Assembly: GCA_900550635.1 (NCBI GenBank)
Contig: URSZ01000077.1
Coordinates: forward strand, 1-11,480
DNA: 11,480 bases
DNA from: an uncultured Prevotella sp.
GTDB taxonomy: Bacteria > Bacteroidota > Bacteroidia > Bacteroidales > Bacteroidaceae
Reading direction: 5' to 3'
Part shown: piece by piece, positions 1 through 6,426 of the stretch
How the letters are laid out: each line of letters begins with the position of its first letter
Position numbering within the stretch: the stretch's first letter is position 1
The notes under the pieces: model-generated
The model's database searches: none
Seen by the model: the letters and a program-made list of their open reading frames with translations, nothing else
Told to the model about the DNA's origin: nothing
Made by a program: the position numbers and the translations under genes

Positions 1-432
1 CCAGGGTATGGGCTTTTTCCAGTTCAGGTGCGGCGTTATTGGTTCGCCGTACTCGTCTTCCTCTATCTTGTAGGTTTCGTCGCCTCCGTATGCCGGGTCG
101 GCAAGGCGTTCGCGTATAATGCTGTCGCGCACCCAGTAGACGAACTGCCGGTACATGGAGTTAGTTACCTCGGTTTGGTCCATCCAGAACCCGTCTACCG
201 AAATTTCCTTGCCGGGTATGACGTTTCCCCACAGGCTGTCTTGTTCTTCGAGCCCTACTTTCAGGTATCCGCGCGGCACTTTCACCATGCCGTAGGGTGT
301 GGGTTCGGCCACGGCCTCGCCTTTTTGCCCTACCACTTCGCCTCCGTCGGCCATCATTCTTTTGCCGCTGAAGCACGATGTGAGCGACATGCCGGTAAGG
401 AATGCCGCGATTACGAATATTGCCTTTTGCAT
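1..432 (-). CDS. porK: PorK/GldK-type T9SS lipoprotein, N-terminal part (gene runs off left edge)
   Basis: The first 144 codons are visible and the frame is still open at base 1. The protein begins with a lipoprotein signal: a hydrophobic stretch and a SLTSC lipobox with Cys20 as the lipidated residue. The mature part (TPYGMVKVPRGYLKVG, then SVDGFWMDQTEVTN around residues 89-102) has the look of the formylglycine-generating-enzyme/sulfatase-modifying fold found in PorK and GldK. In Porphyromonas and relatives, PorK is an outer-membrane lipoprotein that forms the periplasmic ring of the type IX secretion system with PorN. The gene lies directly downstream of porP with about 24 bases between them, the known porP-porK order, which supports the call more than this partial sequence alone. 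An in-frame ATG at 447 is a possible alternative start five codons upstream. GldJ-like paralogues share the fold and cannot be fully excluded from this fragment. Confidence 0.84.
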   Translation of the reverse strand, partial: MQKAIFVIAAFLTGMSLTSCFSGKRMMADGGEVVGQKGEAVAEPTPYGMVKVPRGYLKVGLEEQDSLWGNVIPGKEISVDGFWMDQTEVTNSMYRQFVYWVRDSIIRERLADPAYGGDETYKIEEDEYGEPITPHLNWKKPIPW

Positions 433-456
433 TTTAGTTACTGTCATAGTTTATGT

Positions 457-1401
457 TTACAGGAAGCGCACGCTTTTGTGTCTGTTGCGTCCTTTTTTAT
501 ACAGGTTAAGGTCCATTTGGTATTTTATGATAATCTCGTGTGCCCCGCTTTTGAGGTCGGGCATCGAGGTGTATGCCTCGTAGGAGTAGCTCAGGTTCAC
601 GCCGTGGAACAGTCCGCCTATGAACAGTGCGGCCGAGTGTTGCGGGCTGTAGGTTGCTCCGGCAAAGAGCGATTTCCTGTCGCGGTTCAGCTCCACGCGC
701 CCCCCGACGTTTGCCCTGAAGTTGCTTCCGTCGTACATGCAGAGCACCGTGGGGTGTATTGAGATAAACGGATTGCGCAGTTTAATATTGTATCCTCCTG
801 TCAAATAATAGGTGCGGTCTATCTTCATTTCGTTTGTCTGCCCGAGTATTACAGTGGGGCCGAGGATGTGCAGCACCGAGAATCCGGCATACCAGTTTTT
901 GTGCTTGTAGTATATGCCGCCGCTCATGTCTACCTTCGAGCCGGTCACCTTGGTGGTGGGTATGGCCGGGTCGTTGGTGTCTTCAACGTCGGCCTTCGTT
1001 CCGTCGAACTGTTCGCTCAGCAGGTCGGCCTGCAGGCCGAAACTAAGCCGTCCGCCAAAGAGTTTTTCCCAGTGGAAGGCATATTGTGCGGTGAAGCGCT
1101 TGTGTGAAAAGAGGCCAATCTCGTCGTTCTGGAACAGCAGGCCTATGCCGTGGCGCTTGCGGAAGATGATGAGCGGCATGTCGGCTGCCGCGTACATGGT
1201 TTTTGGCGCGTGGCGGAAGCCGGTCATCTGCATGGAGTATGCCGCAGTTATGTTCAGCTTGTCGTCCTTGCCCACGGTGGCGGCGTTGAACGACGGTTCC
1301 ATCATCCAATAATGCGTGTAGGCAGGGTCGTACTGGGCGTGAGCCCCCACGCACGTGGCAACGGCCGCCGCGAGTATGTATTTTTTTATGCGCATAAGCA
1401 T
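457..1401 (-). CDS. porP: PorP/SprF family T9SS outer-membrane protein
   Basis: This encodes 314 residues. A signal peptide ends at about AHA|Q (residue 22). It is followed by the family's usual start, where a mature N-terminal Gln leads into a YDPAYTHYWMMEPSFNAAT segment (variant of the PorP/SprF NPA motif). The rest alternates glycine/aromatic and polar residues as expected for a beta-barrel of about 300 residues, and the length fits the family. PorP-type proteins sit in the outer membrane and work with the PorK/N ring in type IX secretion; some SprF members link adhesins to the cell surface. PorK follows immediately, so this is most likely the PorP of the core secretion operon rather than a stray SprF paralogue. 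The start could be the ATG at 1401 or the one two codons later at 1395; both precede the positively charged RIKK. I could not find a TAnnTTTG box upstream. Confidence 0.9.
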   Translation of the reverse strand: MLMRIKKYILAAAVATCVGAHAQYDPAYTHYWMMEPSFNAATVGKDDKLNITAAYSMQMTGFRHAPKTMYAAADMPLIIFRKRHGIGLLFQNDEIGLFSHKRFTAQYAFHWEKLFGGRLSFGLQADLLSEQFDGTKADVEDTNDPAIPTTKVTGSKVDMSGGIYYKHKNWYAGFSVLHILGPTVILGQTNEMKIDRTYYLTGGYNIKLRNPFISIHPTVLCMYDGSNFRANVGGRVELNRDRKSLFAGATYSPQHSAALFIGGLFHGVNLSYSYEAYTSMPDLKSGAHEIIIKYQMDLNLYKKGRNRHKSVRFL

Positions 1402-1496
1402 TTTAATAACTGCATAAAGCCTTTCTTATTGTCCGCCGGGGCGAGTTTCTTTGTTATTGCACGAGCTTTTCCTTGCGTGCCACACTGCCGTGCGGC

Positions 1497-1721
1497 GATG
1501 GTAAATCTCCGCCGCGGGAGGGGGCGGCGCGTTTTCCGACTGCGAGGGGGTGAAAAATATGTGCCTTGTATTTTAAAATATGTCTGACATATTTTGAATT
1601 ATGTCAGACATATTTTTTCTTACGTCCCAATGGCGTGAAACCGGCTTGGGGCGGGGGATGGTAAATCTTCGCCGCAGGAGCGTTTCCGGCCTCGCGGGGT
1701 GGTAAATATCCGGCATGTGCC
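1497..1721. repeat. Imperfect direct repeat pair (about 1497-1565 and 1658-1721)
   Basis: Both copies open with GATGGTAAATCT, continue with CGCCGC and GGAG (22 of 24 bases match), then carry a CGTTTTCCG/CGTTTCCG block, a GCGAGGGGGTG/CGCGGGGTGGT block, an A/T patch and a final GTGCC. The second copy has small gaps relative to the first. The 3' part of the left copy overlaps the first unit of the 63-bp element. In both copies CTCC or CTTC can pair with the GGAG a few bases later, so a small hairpin would be retained in RNA. Origin by local duplication is an inference. Confidence 0.55.
1554..1616. repeat. 63-bp element, family 1, copy 1: three 21-bp palindromic units
   Basis: The units are 1554-1574, 1575-1595 and 1596-1616, with centres exactly 21 bases apart. 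The middle unit is a perfect palindrome around one central base (AAAATATGTC, T, GACATATTTT). The third reads GAATTATGTC, A, GACATATTTT. The first is degenerate: its left half matches 9 of 10 bases of the consensus and its right half 6 of 10, but it keeps the phase. Units two and three can also form one long hairpin (1575-1591 with 1600-1616, 17 bp, 8-base loop). It starts 140 bases past the acyltransferase stop and about 150 bases before the porP start. Confidence 0.85.
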
Positions 1722-1756
1722 CCGCGTGGCTGGTGTTTGCCACGGGAATGCAGGGT

Positions 1757-2860
1757 TTATCCTATCACCCACTTCGAGACGGGTATGTAGCTTATTATTT
1801 TCGTAGTTATGTAGCAGCTCACGAACGTGCATACGGCTATTGCCGGTATTGCGAGGCTCACGTGCAGGTGAGGCATAATGATTCCGGCGTACATCACGAG
1901 ATAGAACATGTGCATTAGGTACATGCCGTAGCTCTTCTTGCTTATGTCCTCTATGAGCTTGTAGCCGCGCATGGGGCGGTTTATGGTGCTGATGATCAGG
2001 AAGAAGCCGAAGGTGGCGAGCAGCACGTTGGGCGAGCAGAACACCCAGGCTATCTCGACCACGTTGGGGTGCTGCTCAACGCCGAGCTCTACCTGGTTGT
2101 AGAAACTGAGTATCGTGAACGCCGCGCCAACGGCCAGGGCGGGAATGCCGACGGCCATGCGCCGCGCGTTGCTCCACTTGATGTGGAACCTTATGTAATG
2201 CGCCAGCACGAGGTAGCCTATGTAGCCCGAGAAGGGGTAGAGTATATGGTAAGGATTCCAGAACACCTGTCCGAACACCTCGAGGCCGAAGTAATTGAAG
2301 AACGGAACCGTCGTGCTCAGGGCGAAAAGGCATATTATGAGCAGTTCCTGGCGCGCCGAAGCCTTTACGAGCCACGGCGAGAGCATGGGGATGAGCACGT
2401 AGAGGCTCAGCAGCGGGTAGAGGAACCACATGTGGCCCGCAGCTCCCGGGAAGTTGAGCGGTATGTAGAGTATGTTGTCGATAGCCTGCTCAATCGTCGT
2501 TCCGCCCCAGAGCAGCGGCAGCGCGCTGTAGAGCACGAGGAACACAATCATGGGGGGCACTATGCGCAAGGCGCGGCGCTTGAAGAAACTTGTCCATGTC
2601 TGTTCCGGTTTGAGCGGGCAGAGCAGGTAGGCCGAGGTTATCATGAACAGCGGCACGCTAATGCGGCAGAAACCGTCGAGCAGCGACACCCAGAACAGGT
2701 TGTCGGTCGACGTGATTTTCGACACCACGTTGACCATCTCGCCCGAGGGGGCGTCGGAAGCGGGGCACAGGTAAAAGTTTTCGGATGAGTGCACAATCAT
2801 CACCATGAAGCACGCGATTACTCGCAGGTAGTCGAGAAAGTAGATACGTTCTTGTTTCAT
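1757..2860 (-). CDS. Membrane acyltransferase, family 3 (Acyl_transf_3)
   Basis: This encodes 367 residues, the normal length for a stand-alone family 3 acyltransferase. The N-terminus has the family signature: a LDYLRVIACFMVMIVHSS stretch containing Arg13 and the proposed catalytic His24. About ten hydrophobic segments follow, including a GHMWFLYPLL motif near residues 141-150 (the HxWFL-type element of this family). The protein should lie in the inner membrane and transfer an acyl group, often acetyl, from the cytoplasmic side to a sugar of an envelope polysaccharide, lipopolysaccharide or peptidoglycan. The acceptor cannot be told from sequence. It has no signal peptide and no fused SGNH domain, unlike OatA. 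It stands alone, divergent from the fucosidase gene, with a TAnnTTTG-type box about 60 bases upstream. No neighbouring glycosyltransferase genes suggest a pathway. Confidence 0.86.
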   Translation of the reverse strand: MKQERIYFLDYLRVIACFMVMIVHSSENFYLCPASDAPSGEMVNVVSKITSTDNLFWVSLLDGFCRISVPLFMITSAYLLCPLKPEQTWTSFFKRRALRIVPPMIVFLVLYSALPLLWGGTTIEQAIDNILYIPLNFPGAAGHMWFLYPLLSLYVLIPMLSPWLVKASARQELLIICLFALSTTVPFFNYFGLEVFGQVFWNPYHILYPFSGYIGYLVLAHYIRFHIKWSNARRMAVGIPALAVGAAFTILSFYNQVELGVEQHPNVVEIAWVFCSPNVLLATFGFFLIISTINRPMRGYKLIEDISKKSYGMYLMHMFYLVMYAGIIMPHLHVSLAIPAIAVCTFVSCYITTKIISYIPVSKWVIG

Positions 2861-2922
2861 GTCGGTTAGTTGGTAGTTAGGGTTAGTTTTGATTTTTTTG
2901 TAAGAAATGCTAAGAATCCCGG

Positions 2923-2930
2923 CAAAAATA
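2923..2930 (-). promoter_or_regulatory. Candidate -7 box for the acyltransferase
   Basis: Read on the minus strand this is TATTTTTG, matching the Bacteroidetes -7 consensus TAnnTTTG. It lies 63 bases before the start codon. No TTTG -33 element was found at the usual 19-21 base spacing, so the call rests on one box in AT-rich DNA. Confidence 0.4.
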
Positions 2931-2974
2931 TTAAGTTTTGCGAGATTTAAAAGCGATTTTACCTTTTTTTAAAA

Positions 2975-2992
2975 CAAAAAGTCCACTTTTTG
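2975..2992. promoter_or_regulatory. Perfect palindrome CAAAAAGT-CC-ACTTTTTG, possible operator
   Basis: Two 8-base arms are separated by CC. It lies upstream of the acyltransferase -7 box and about 100 bases upstream of the fucosidase -7 box. This placement suits a dimeric regulator, but no such regulator gene is adjacent. A role as operator is inference only. Confidence 0.35.
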
Positions 2993-3016
2993 CCCGTATC
3001 CGGCCGGCGTTCTTAC

Positions 3017-3058
3017 CGTTGCGCAACGTTTTGCCGTTGAATAATTCCTGCAACGGCA
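3017..3058. promoter_or_regulatory. Cluster of CGTTG/CAACG inverted repeats upstream of the fucosidase promoter
   Basis: A perfect 12-base palindrome CGTTGCGCAACG (3017-3028) is followed by TGCCGTTG (3032-3039), 11 bases, then CAACGGCA (3051-3058), an exact 8-bp inverted repeat. The motif CGTTG or its complement therefore occurs four times within 42 bases, ending 25 bases before the -7 box. This is a plausible operator array for the fucosidase gene; the binding protein is unknown. Confidence 0.42.
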
Positions 3059-3083
3059 TGTGCGGAATTCGGCAAACAAATGT

Positions 3084-3091
3084 TATATTTG
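3084..3091 (+). promoter_or_regulatory. Candidate -7 box (TATATTTG) of the fucosidase gene
   Basis: TATATTTG is a perfect match to TAnnTTTG. It would start transcription near 3096-3099, giving a leader of about 65 bases. No good TTTG -33 box is seen at the usual distance, which would fit a promoter helped by an activator. Confidence 0.5.
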
Positions 3092-3097
3092 TGAACC

Positions 3098-3134
3098 ATG
3101 CCCGGATGTGCCATGCAACTGTCCTGCCGGGCAT
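3098..3134 (+). other. Predicted leader hairpin of the fucosidase mRNA
   Basis: ATGCCCGG (3098-3105) and CCGGGCAT (3127-3134) form an exact 8-bp GC-rich stem with a 21-base loop. It begins close to the transcription start predicted from the -7 box, so the mRNA would start with a stem-loop, a known way to protect 5' ends. It could equally be an operator overlapping the start site. Confidence 0.4.
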
Positions 3135-3163
3135 TAAACCGGTAATACCATAAAAACAATACC

Positions 3164-4621
3164 ATGGCAAACAAGATTCATGCGGCCGCGCTGCTCGTAG
3201 TGGGCGCGGCATTGCTCGCACTTTGGGGGTGCAGCGGAAAATATTACGAAAAACAGGTTGTGTTCCCTCCCGATGCCACGGCGGAACAGAAAGTTGACAT
3301 GGCCTCGCGGCTCGTGCCCACGCCACGTCAGCTGGCATGGCAAAAACTGGAAATGACAGCCTTCCTGCATTTCGGAATAAATACTTTTACAGGCCGCGAA
3401 TGGGGCACGGGAAAGGAAGACCCGTCGCTTTTCAACCCCAAGGACTTCAATGCCGGGCAATGGGCAAAAGCATTGAAGGAGGGAGGCTTCAAAATGGCTA
3501 TCCTTACAGCCAAACACCACGACGGGTTCTGCCTTTGGCCCACGGCAGCAACCCGGCACTCTGTTGCCGCGTCGGAGTGGCGCGGCGGCAAAGGCGATGT
3601 GGTGAAGGAAGTAAAGGCTGCCTGCGACAAGTACGGGCTGAAGTTCGGCGTTTACCTTTCGCCCTGGGAACGCAACGCAGATTGCTATGCCGACTCGCCA
3701 AAGTACAACGACTTCTTCGTGCAACAGCTAACCGAACTGCTCACGAATTACGGCGAGATAGACGAGGTGTGGTTTGACGGCGCGTGCGGCGAAGGACCGA
3801 ACGGCCGCGTTCAGAAGTACGACTGGCAGCGTTACTTCGACGTTATTCACAAGCTCCAGCCAAATGCCGTGATAGCCATAACTGGTGACGACGTGCGCTG
3901 GGTGGGCAACGAAAAAGGCCTCGGGCGCGAATGCGAATGGAGTGCAACGGTGCTGCCTCCCGGAGGGTATCCCGATTCCGATTCGATAAAAGCCGCATTA
4001 GGGCTGAATGAAAAGTCGGAAGACCTCGGAAGCCGCGACCTGATAGCACGCGCCGGCAGAATGTTCTGGTATCCGTCGGAAGTGGACGTATCCATACGCC
4101 CGGGTTGGTTCTATCATTCCGAGCAGGACGCACAGGTGAAATCGCTTTCCAAACTTGTGGACATATACTACGAATCAGTGGGGCGTAATTCGGTACTCCT
4201 GCTTAATATCCCGCCCGACAGGAACGGCAGGATATGCGACATCGACGTGCAGCGCATAAAGGAACTCAACGAATACATTACCCGCAACTTTTCCAACGAC
4301 CTTATCTCGTCCTCTCCGGCTTCGGTAAAGCAGGACGGGGAACTTACATACAATCTGCGCCGGGCCGCAAAGGTAAATTCCGTAACTCTTCAGGAGGACA
4401 TCTCAAAAGGCCAGCGCGTGGAGTCGTTCACGGTAAGCGCCAAAACGGGCGGAGTTTGGAAAACAGTGGCCAACGGCACGACAATAGGCTACAAGCGAAT
4501 GTTCCGCTTCCCCGAAGTGGAGGCCACGGCGTTGAAACTGACGCTAAACAGCACGCGCGGCACCGCCAACATAAGCAAAGTATCGGCCTTTTGCGTTGAA
4601 AGCGTGGCGGAAAGTAAGTAA
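3164..4621 (+). CDS. GH29 alpha-L-fucosidase, exported, with C-terminal beta-sandwich domain
   Basis: This encodes 485 residues. A hydrophobic leader ends in LWGC with Cys23 as candidate lipidation site. No acidic surface-export signal follows the cysteine, so a periplasmic location is more likely than surface exposure. The catalytic TIM barrel spans about residues 50-375. It shows the GH29 marks LHFGINTF (68-75), AKHHDGF (116-122) and EVWFDG (201-206), in which Asp205 is the expected nucleophile. A GNE segment places Glu250 45 residues later, the spacing I associate with the acid/base of the GH29-B (alpha-1,3/1,4) group; Glu256 or Glu258 are alternatives. Residues about 380-480 resemble an F5/8 type C or other sugar-binding beta-sandwich. 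The enzyme should release fucose from branched host glycans or dietary oligosaccharides. It is transcribed alone from a spacer rich in palindromes; no SusC/D genes are adjacent. Confidence 0.92.
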   Translation: MANKIHAAALLVVGAALLALWGCSGKYYEKQVVFPPDATAEQKVDMASRLVPTPRQLAWQKLEMTAFLHFGINTFTGREWGTGKEDPSLFNPKDFNAGQWAKALKEGGFKMAILTAKHHDGFCLWPTAATRHSVAASEWRGGKGDVVKEVKAACDKYGLKFGVYLSPWERNADCYADSPKYNDFFVQQLTELLTNYGEIDEVWFDGACGEGPNGRVQKYDWQRYFDVIHKLQPNAVIAITGDDVRWVGNEKGLGRECEWSATVLPPGGYPDSDSIKAALGLNEKSEDLGSRDLIARAGRMFWYPSEVDVSIRPGWFYHSEQDAQVKSLSKLVDIYYESVGRNSVLLLNIPPDRNGRICDIDVQRIKELNEYITRNFSNDLISSSPASVKQDGELTYNLRRAAKVNSVTLQEDISKGQRVESFTVSAKTGGVWKTVANGTTIGYKRMFRFPEVEATALKLTLNSTRGTANISKVSAFCVESVAESK

Positions 4622-4666
4622 GCCATGTCCTTTCCTGCCGACGTTTGCGCCGGCCGGGGAAGGGAT

Positions 4667-6085
4667 TCACTTTTTTATAAAGTTTTCTATTACGTTTGCC
4701 GGGTTAAGGGGTGTCTGGTCGGACAGGACCAGCGACTTAACCATGTGCAGCGTGCCCTGCTTGTACTTCCGGAAATGCTTCGAGGCTATATGGCTTTTGT
4801 AGGCAGCCTGCGAGGCGTATGTCTCCAGGATTGTAATCCTGCACGGGTCTTCTTTTTCGGCCACGGCGTACATTGTCAGCACCCCCGGCTCGGTGCGCAG
4901 GGATATTTCGCCCACTTCGGTTGCGAACTTCATGTATTCGTCGAGGTGTTCGGGATATACTTCTATTTTCGACAGTCGTACTATTCCGTCGGCCTGCATT
5001 GGCAGTTTTCCGCGTGCGTCGGTTTTTTGCGTGTCTTTGGCGTTCGCAAGGCTTGAAGCGTTGCTGTAACTGCTTTCTTTTATAGAGAAAAGCTTTGCCG
5101 CGTTTCCGTACAGTATGCCGTCGGCATAAGGTGCGAGCTGTGCGTCGCCGGCCAGTGTTTGTTTCAGTTTGTTCAGGTTCTCTTTCAGTGTCGCGGCCGG
5201 TTGATAGGGATAGTCGGAGCCGTATAGCAGGTGGTCGGGAGCGGTAATGTTGACAAGTGCTTTCAATACCTCGGGCGCGGGATTCCCGGCCAGGTCGAAA
5301 TACAGGTTTCTCAGGTTGCTCTCCCAGTCTATGCCGTCGGCCGCGCCTTTTGCGGCCAGTGCGGCGTGTATGGCCTTCATGCGGGGCAGCGCCAGCGGCA
5401 GGAACGATCCGCAATGGGGCACTACGAACCTTATGTGCGGATACCGGGCGGGAATGTTGCGTGCAATCATGTTTATGAGCGCGCGTGTTGTCTCTGCCGG
5501 GTATTCATACATGGCGAGGGGTATGGAATCCATCATTTCTCTGTTCACGGGCACGGGCTTGTGCGGGTGCAGTATTACCACTGCGCGGCGTTCGTTGAGC
5601 ACGTGCATGAGCGTGTCGAGTGCAGCGTCGCCAAGATATTGCCCGCGGCTGTTGGTGGCCAACTTTATGCCGTCGGCGCCGAGTGTGTCGAGGGCATATA
5701 CGGCTTCGTCTACCGCGGCCTTTACGTCGGGAAGCGGAAGCGACGCGCAGAAAAGGAACTTGCCGGGACAGGCGGATTTAAGCCGGGCGCATTCGTCGTT
5801 GTAATTCCTTATAACGCGCCGGCACTCGTCGCCGTTTCCGAAATACGGCTGCGGGGCGGGCATTGACAGCACGGACAGTCCTATTCCCGCTTCCTGCATG
5901 AACCTTATGTGGGATTCCGCGTCCCATTTCGGGAGCGGATAACCCTCGTCCGAAGTTGCGTCGTGGCTTTCGAGAAAGCTGACAAAGCCGGGCAGCACGT
6001 TGTGGCAGTGTACGTCGATGGCCTGTTGCGCAGCGGCGTGGAAAGGCAGCAGTGTGCCGGATAAAAGAAAGAGCAGTTTTTTCAT
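4667..6085 (-). CDS. Exported amidohydrolase-2 domain fused to ABM domain
   Basis: This encodes 472 residues with a Sec signal peptide (cleavage near AAA|Q, residue 20). Residues about 22-335 form an amidohydrolase-2 (ACMSD-like) metal-dependent TIM barrel. Candidate metal and catalytic residues are His26 and His28 (VHCH), His173, His224 (VVPHCG) and Asp291 (YGSDYP). The family hydrolyses or decarboxylates cyclic and aromatic substrates. After a Ser/Ala/Lys-rich linker (about 336-366), residues about 368-455 match the ABM fold seen in YgiN-like quinol monooxygenases (IVRLSKIEVYPEHLDEY ... EPGVLTMYAVAE ... ITILETY ... HFRKY). Bacteroidales commonly encode this domain as a separate small secreted protein, so this looks like a fusion. 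The substrate is unknown. The reductase upstream on the same strand suggests shared metabolism of a carbonyl or quinone-like compound, which is inference. The gene converges on the fucosidase with 45 bases between stops. Confidence 0.85.
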   Translation of the reverse strand: MKKLLFLLSGTLLPFHAAAQQAIDVHCHNVLPGFVSFLESHDATSDEGYPLPKWDAESHIRFMQEAGIGLSVLSMPAPQPYFGNGDECRRVIRNYNDECARLKSACPGKFLFCASLPLPDVKAAVDEAVYALDTLGADGIKLATNSRGQYLGDAALDTLMHVLNERRAVVILHPHKPVPVNREMMDSIPLAMYEYPAETTRALINMIARNIPARYPHIRFVVPHCGSFLPLALPRMKAIHAALAAKGAADGIDWESNLRNLYFDLAGNPAPEVLKALVNITAPDHLLYGSDYPYQPAATLKENLNKLKQTLAGDAQLAPYADGILYGNAAKLFSIKESSYSNASSLANAKDTQKTDARGKLPMQADGIVRLSKIEVYPEHLDEYMKFATEVGEISLRTEPGVLTMYAVAEKEDPCRITILETYASQAAYKSHIASKHFRKYKQGTLHMVKSLVLSDQTPLNPANVIENFIKK

Positions 6086-6426
6086 AGTTCAGGAATGTTA
6101 CGGCCATTTTGCGCGGCTACGGGCGTATGGCCTTTTGTGTTGTTGCAGTATGGGTTTACATTATTATATGGGTAAGGGGAAATGAGGCGTGTTCCCAGCA
6201 AATCCCGTGCCATAAACCATGGCGTTTTTCCTCTCCGGAACCTCCCGAAAAATATGTCAGACATATTTTGAAATAGGTCGGACATATTTTAAAATATCTC
6301 AGACATAATTTTTTTTTGCTCCTTGCGATTTTTTTTGATTTCGTTCTTCCGGATAAGGAAGCGGCATGTGCGGATTGTTTTCTCGCCTGTCAATGCTGTT
6401 TCCTTTTACCGGGCAACGGCCGGGGC
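6086..6426. other. Intergenic region between reductase 3' end and amidohydrolase
   Basis: This is 341 bases between two minus-strand genes. The notable content is the 63-bp element at 6249-6311 followed by a T-run. No clear TAnnTTTG box for the amidohydrolase was seen, so it may be read through from the reductase or use a promoter I cannot recognise. A 67-codon minus-strand open frame here starts inside the element and is not supported. Confidence 0.7.
6249..6311. repeat. 63-bp element, family 1, copy 2: three 21-bp palindromic units
   Basis: The units are 6249-6269, 6270-6290 and 6291-6311, with centres at 6259, 6280 and 6301. The first is a perfect palindrome (AAAATATGTC, A, GACATATTTT). 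The second carries two changes in its left arm (GAAATAGGTC, G, GACATATTTT). The third reads AAAATATCTC, A, GACATAATTT. Five further T bases and more A/T follow on the plus strand. It starts 115 bases past the reductase stop and about 164 bases before the amidohydrolase start. Confidence 0.88.

Larger units (their letters stand above)
1402..1756. other. Intergenic region between acyltransferase 3' end and porP
   Basis: This 355-base gap between two minus-strand genes contains no convincing coding sequence. It holds a three-unit palindromic element (1554-1616) and two imperfect copies of a roughly 65-base GC-rich sequence on either side of it (about 1497-1565 and 1658-1721). No clear promoter box for porP was recognised. 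Confidence 0.75.
2861..3163. other. Divergent regulatory spacer between acyltransferase and fucosidase
   Basis: This 303-base AT-rich spacer has no supported gene. It holds a -7 box facing each gene (2923-2930 on minus, 3084-3091 on plus), a palindrome at 2975-2992, a palindrome at 3017-3028, an inverted repeat at 3032-3058 and a leader hairpin at 3098-3134. These are listed separately. Confidence 0.7.

Noticed and set aside
28..762. Plus-strand open frame of 244 codons
   Set aside because: Antisense to porK and porP, crossing the boundary between them; no family features.
1554..1616. Three repeated units suggested a small CRISPR array
   Set aside because: Units are contiguous with no unique spacers, are themselves palindromic, and no cas gene is present.
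1497..1721. Insertion sequence remnant
   Set aside because: The repeats are direct and imperfect, with no terminal inverted repeats or transposase fragment.
2069..2788. Plus-strand open frame of 239 codons
   Set aside because: Lies wholly antisense to the acyltransferase; composition is that of a mirrored membrane protein, rich in E, R and H, with no domain features.
4622..4666. Terminator between the convergent fucosidase and amidohydrolase genes
   Set aside because: TTCC/GGAA and GCCG/CGGC pairings are possible but interrupted, and no T-run follows directly.
6082..6285. Minus-strand small open frame of 67 codons
   Set aside because: Its first residues are the translated 21-bp repeat units, and it overlaps the amidohydrolase start; no independent support.
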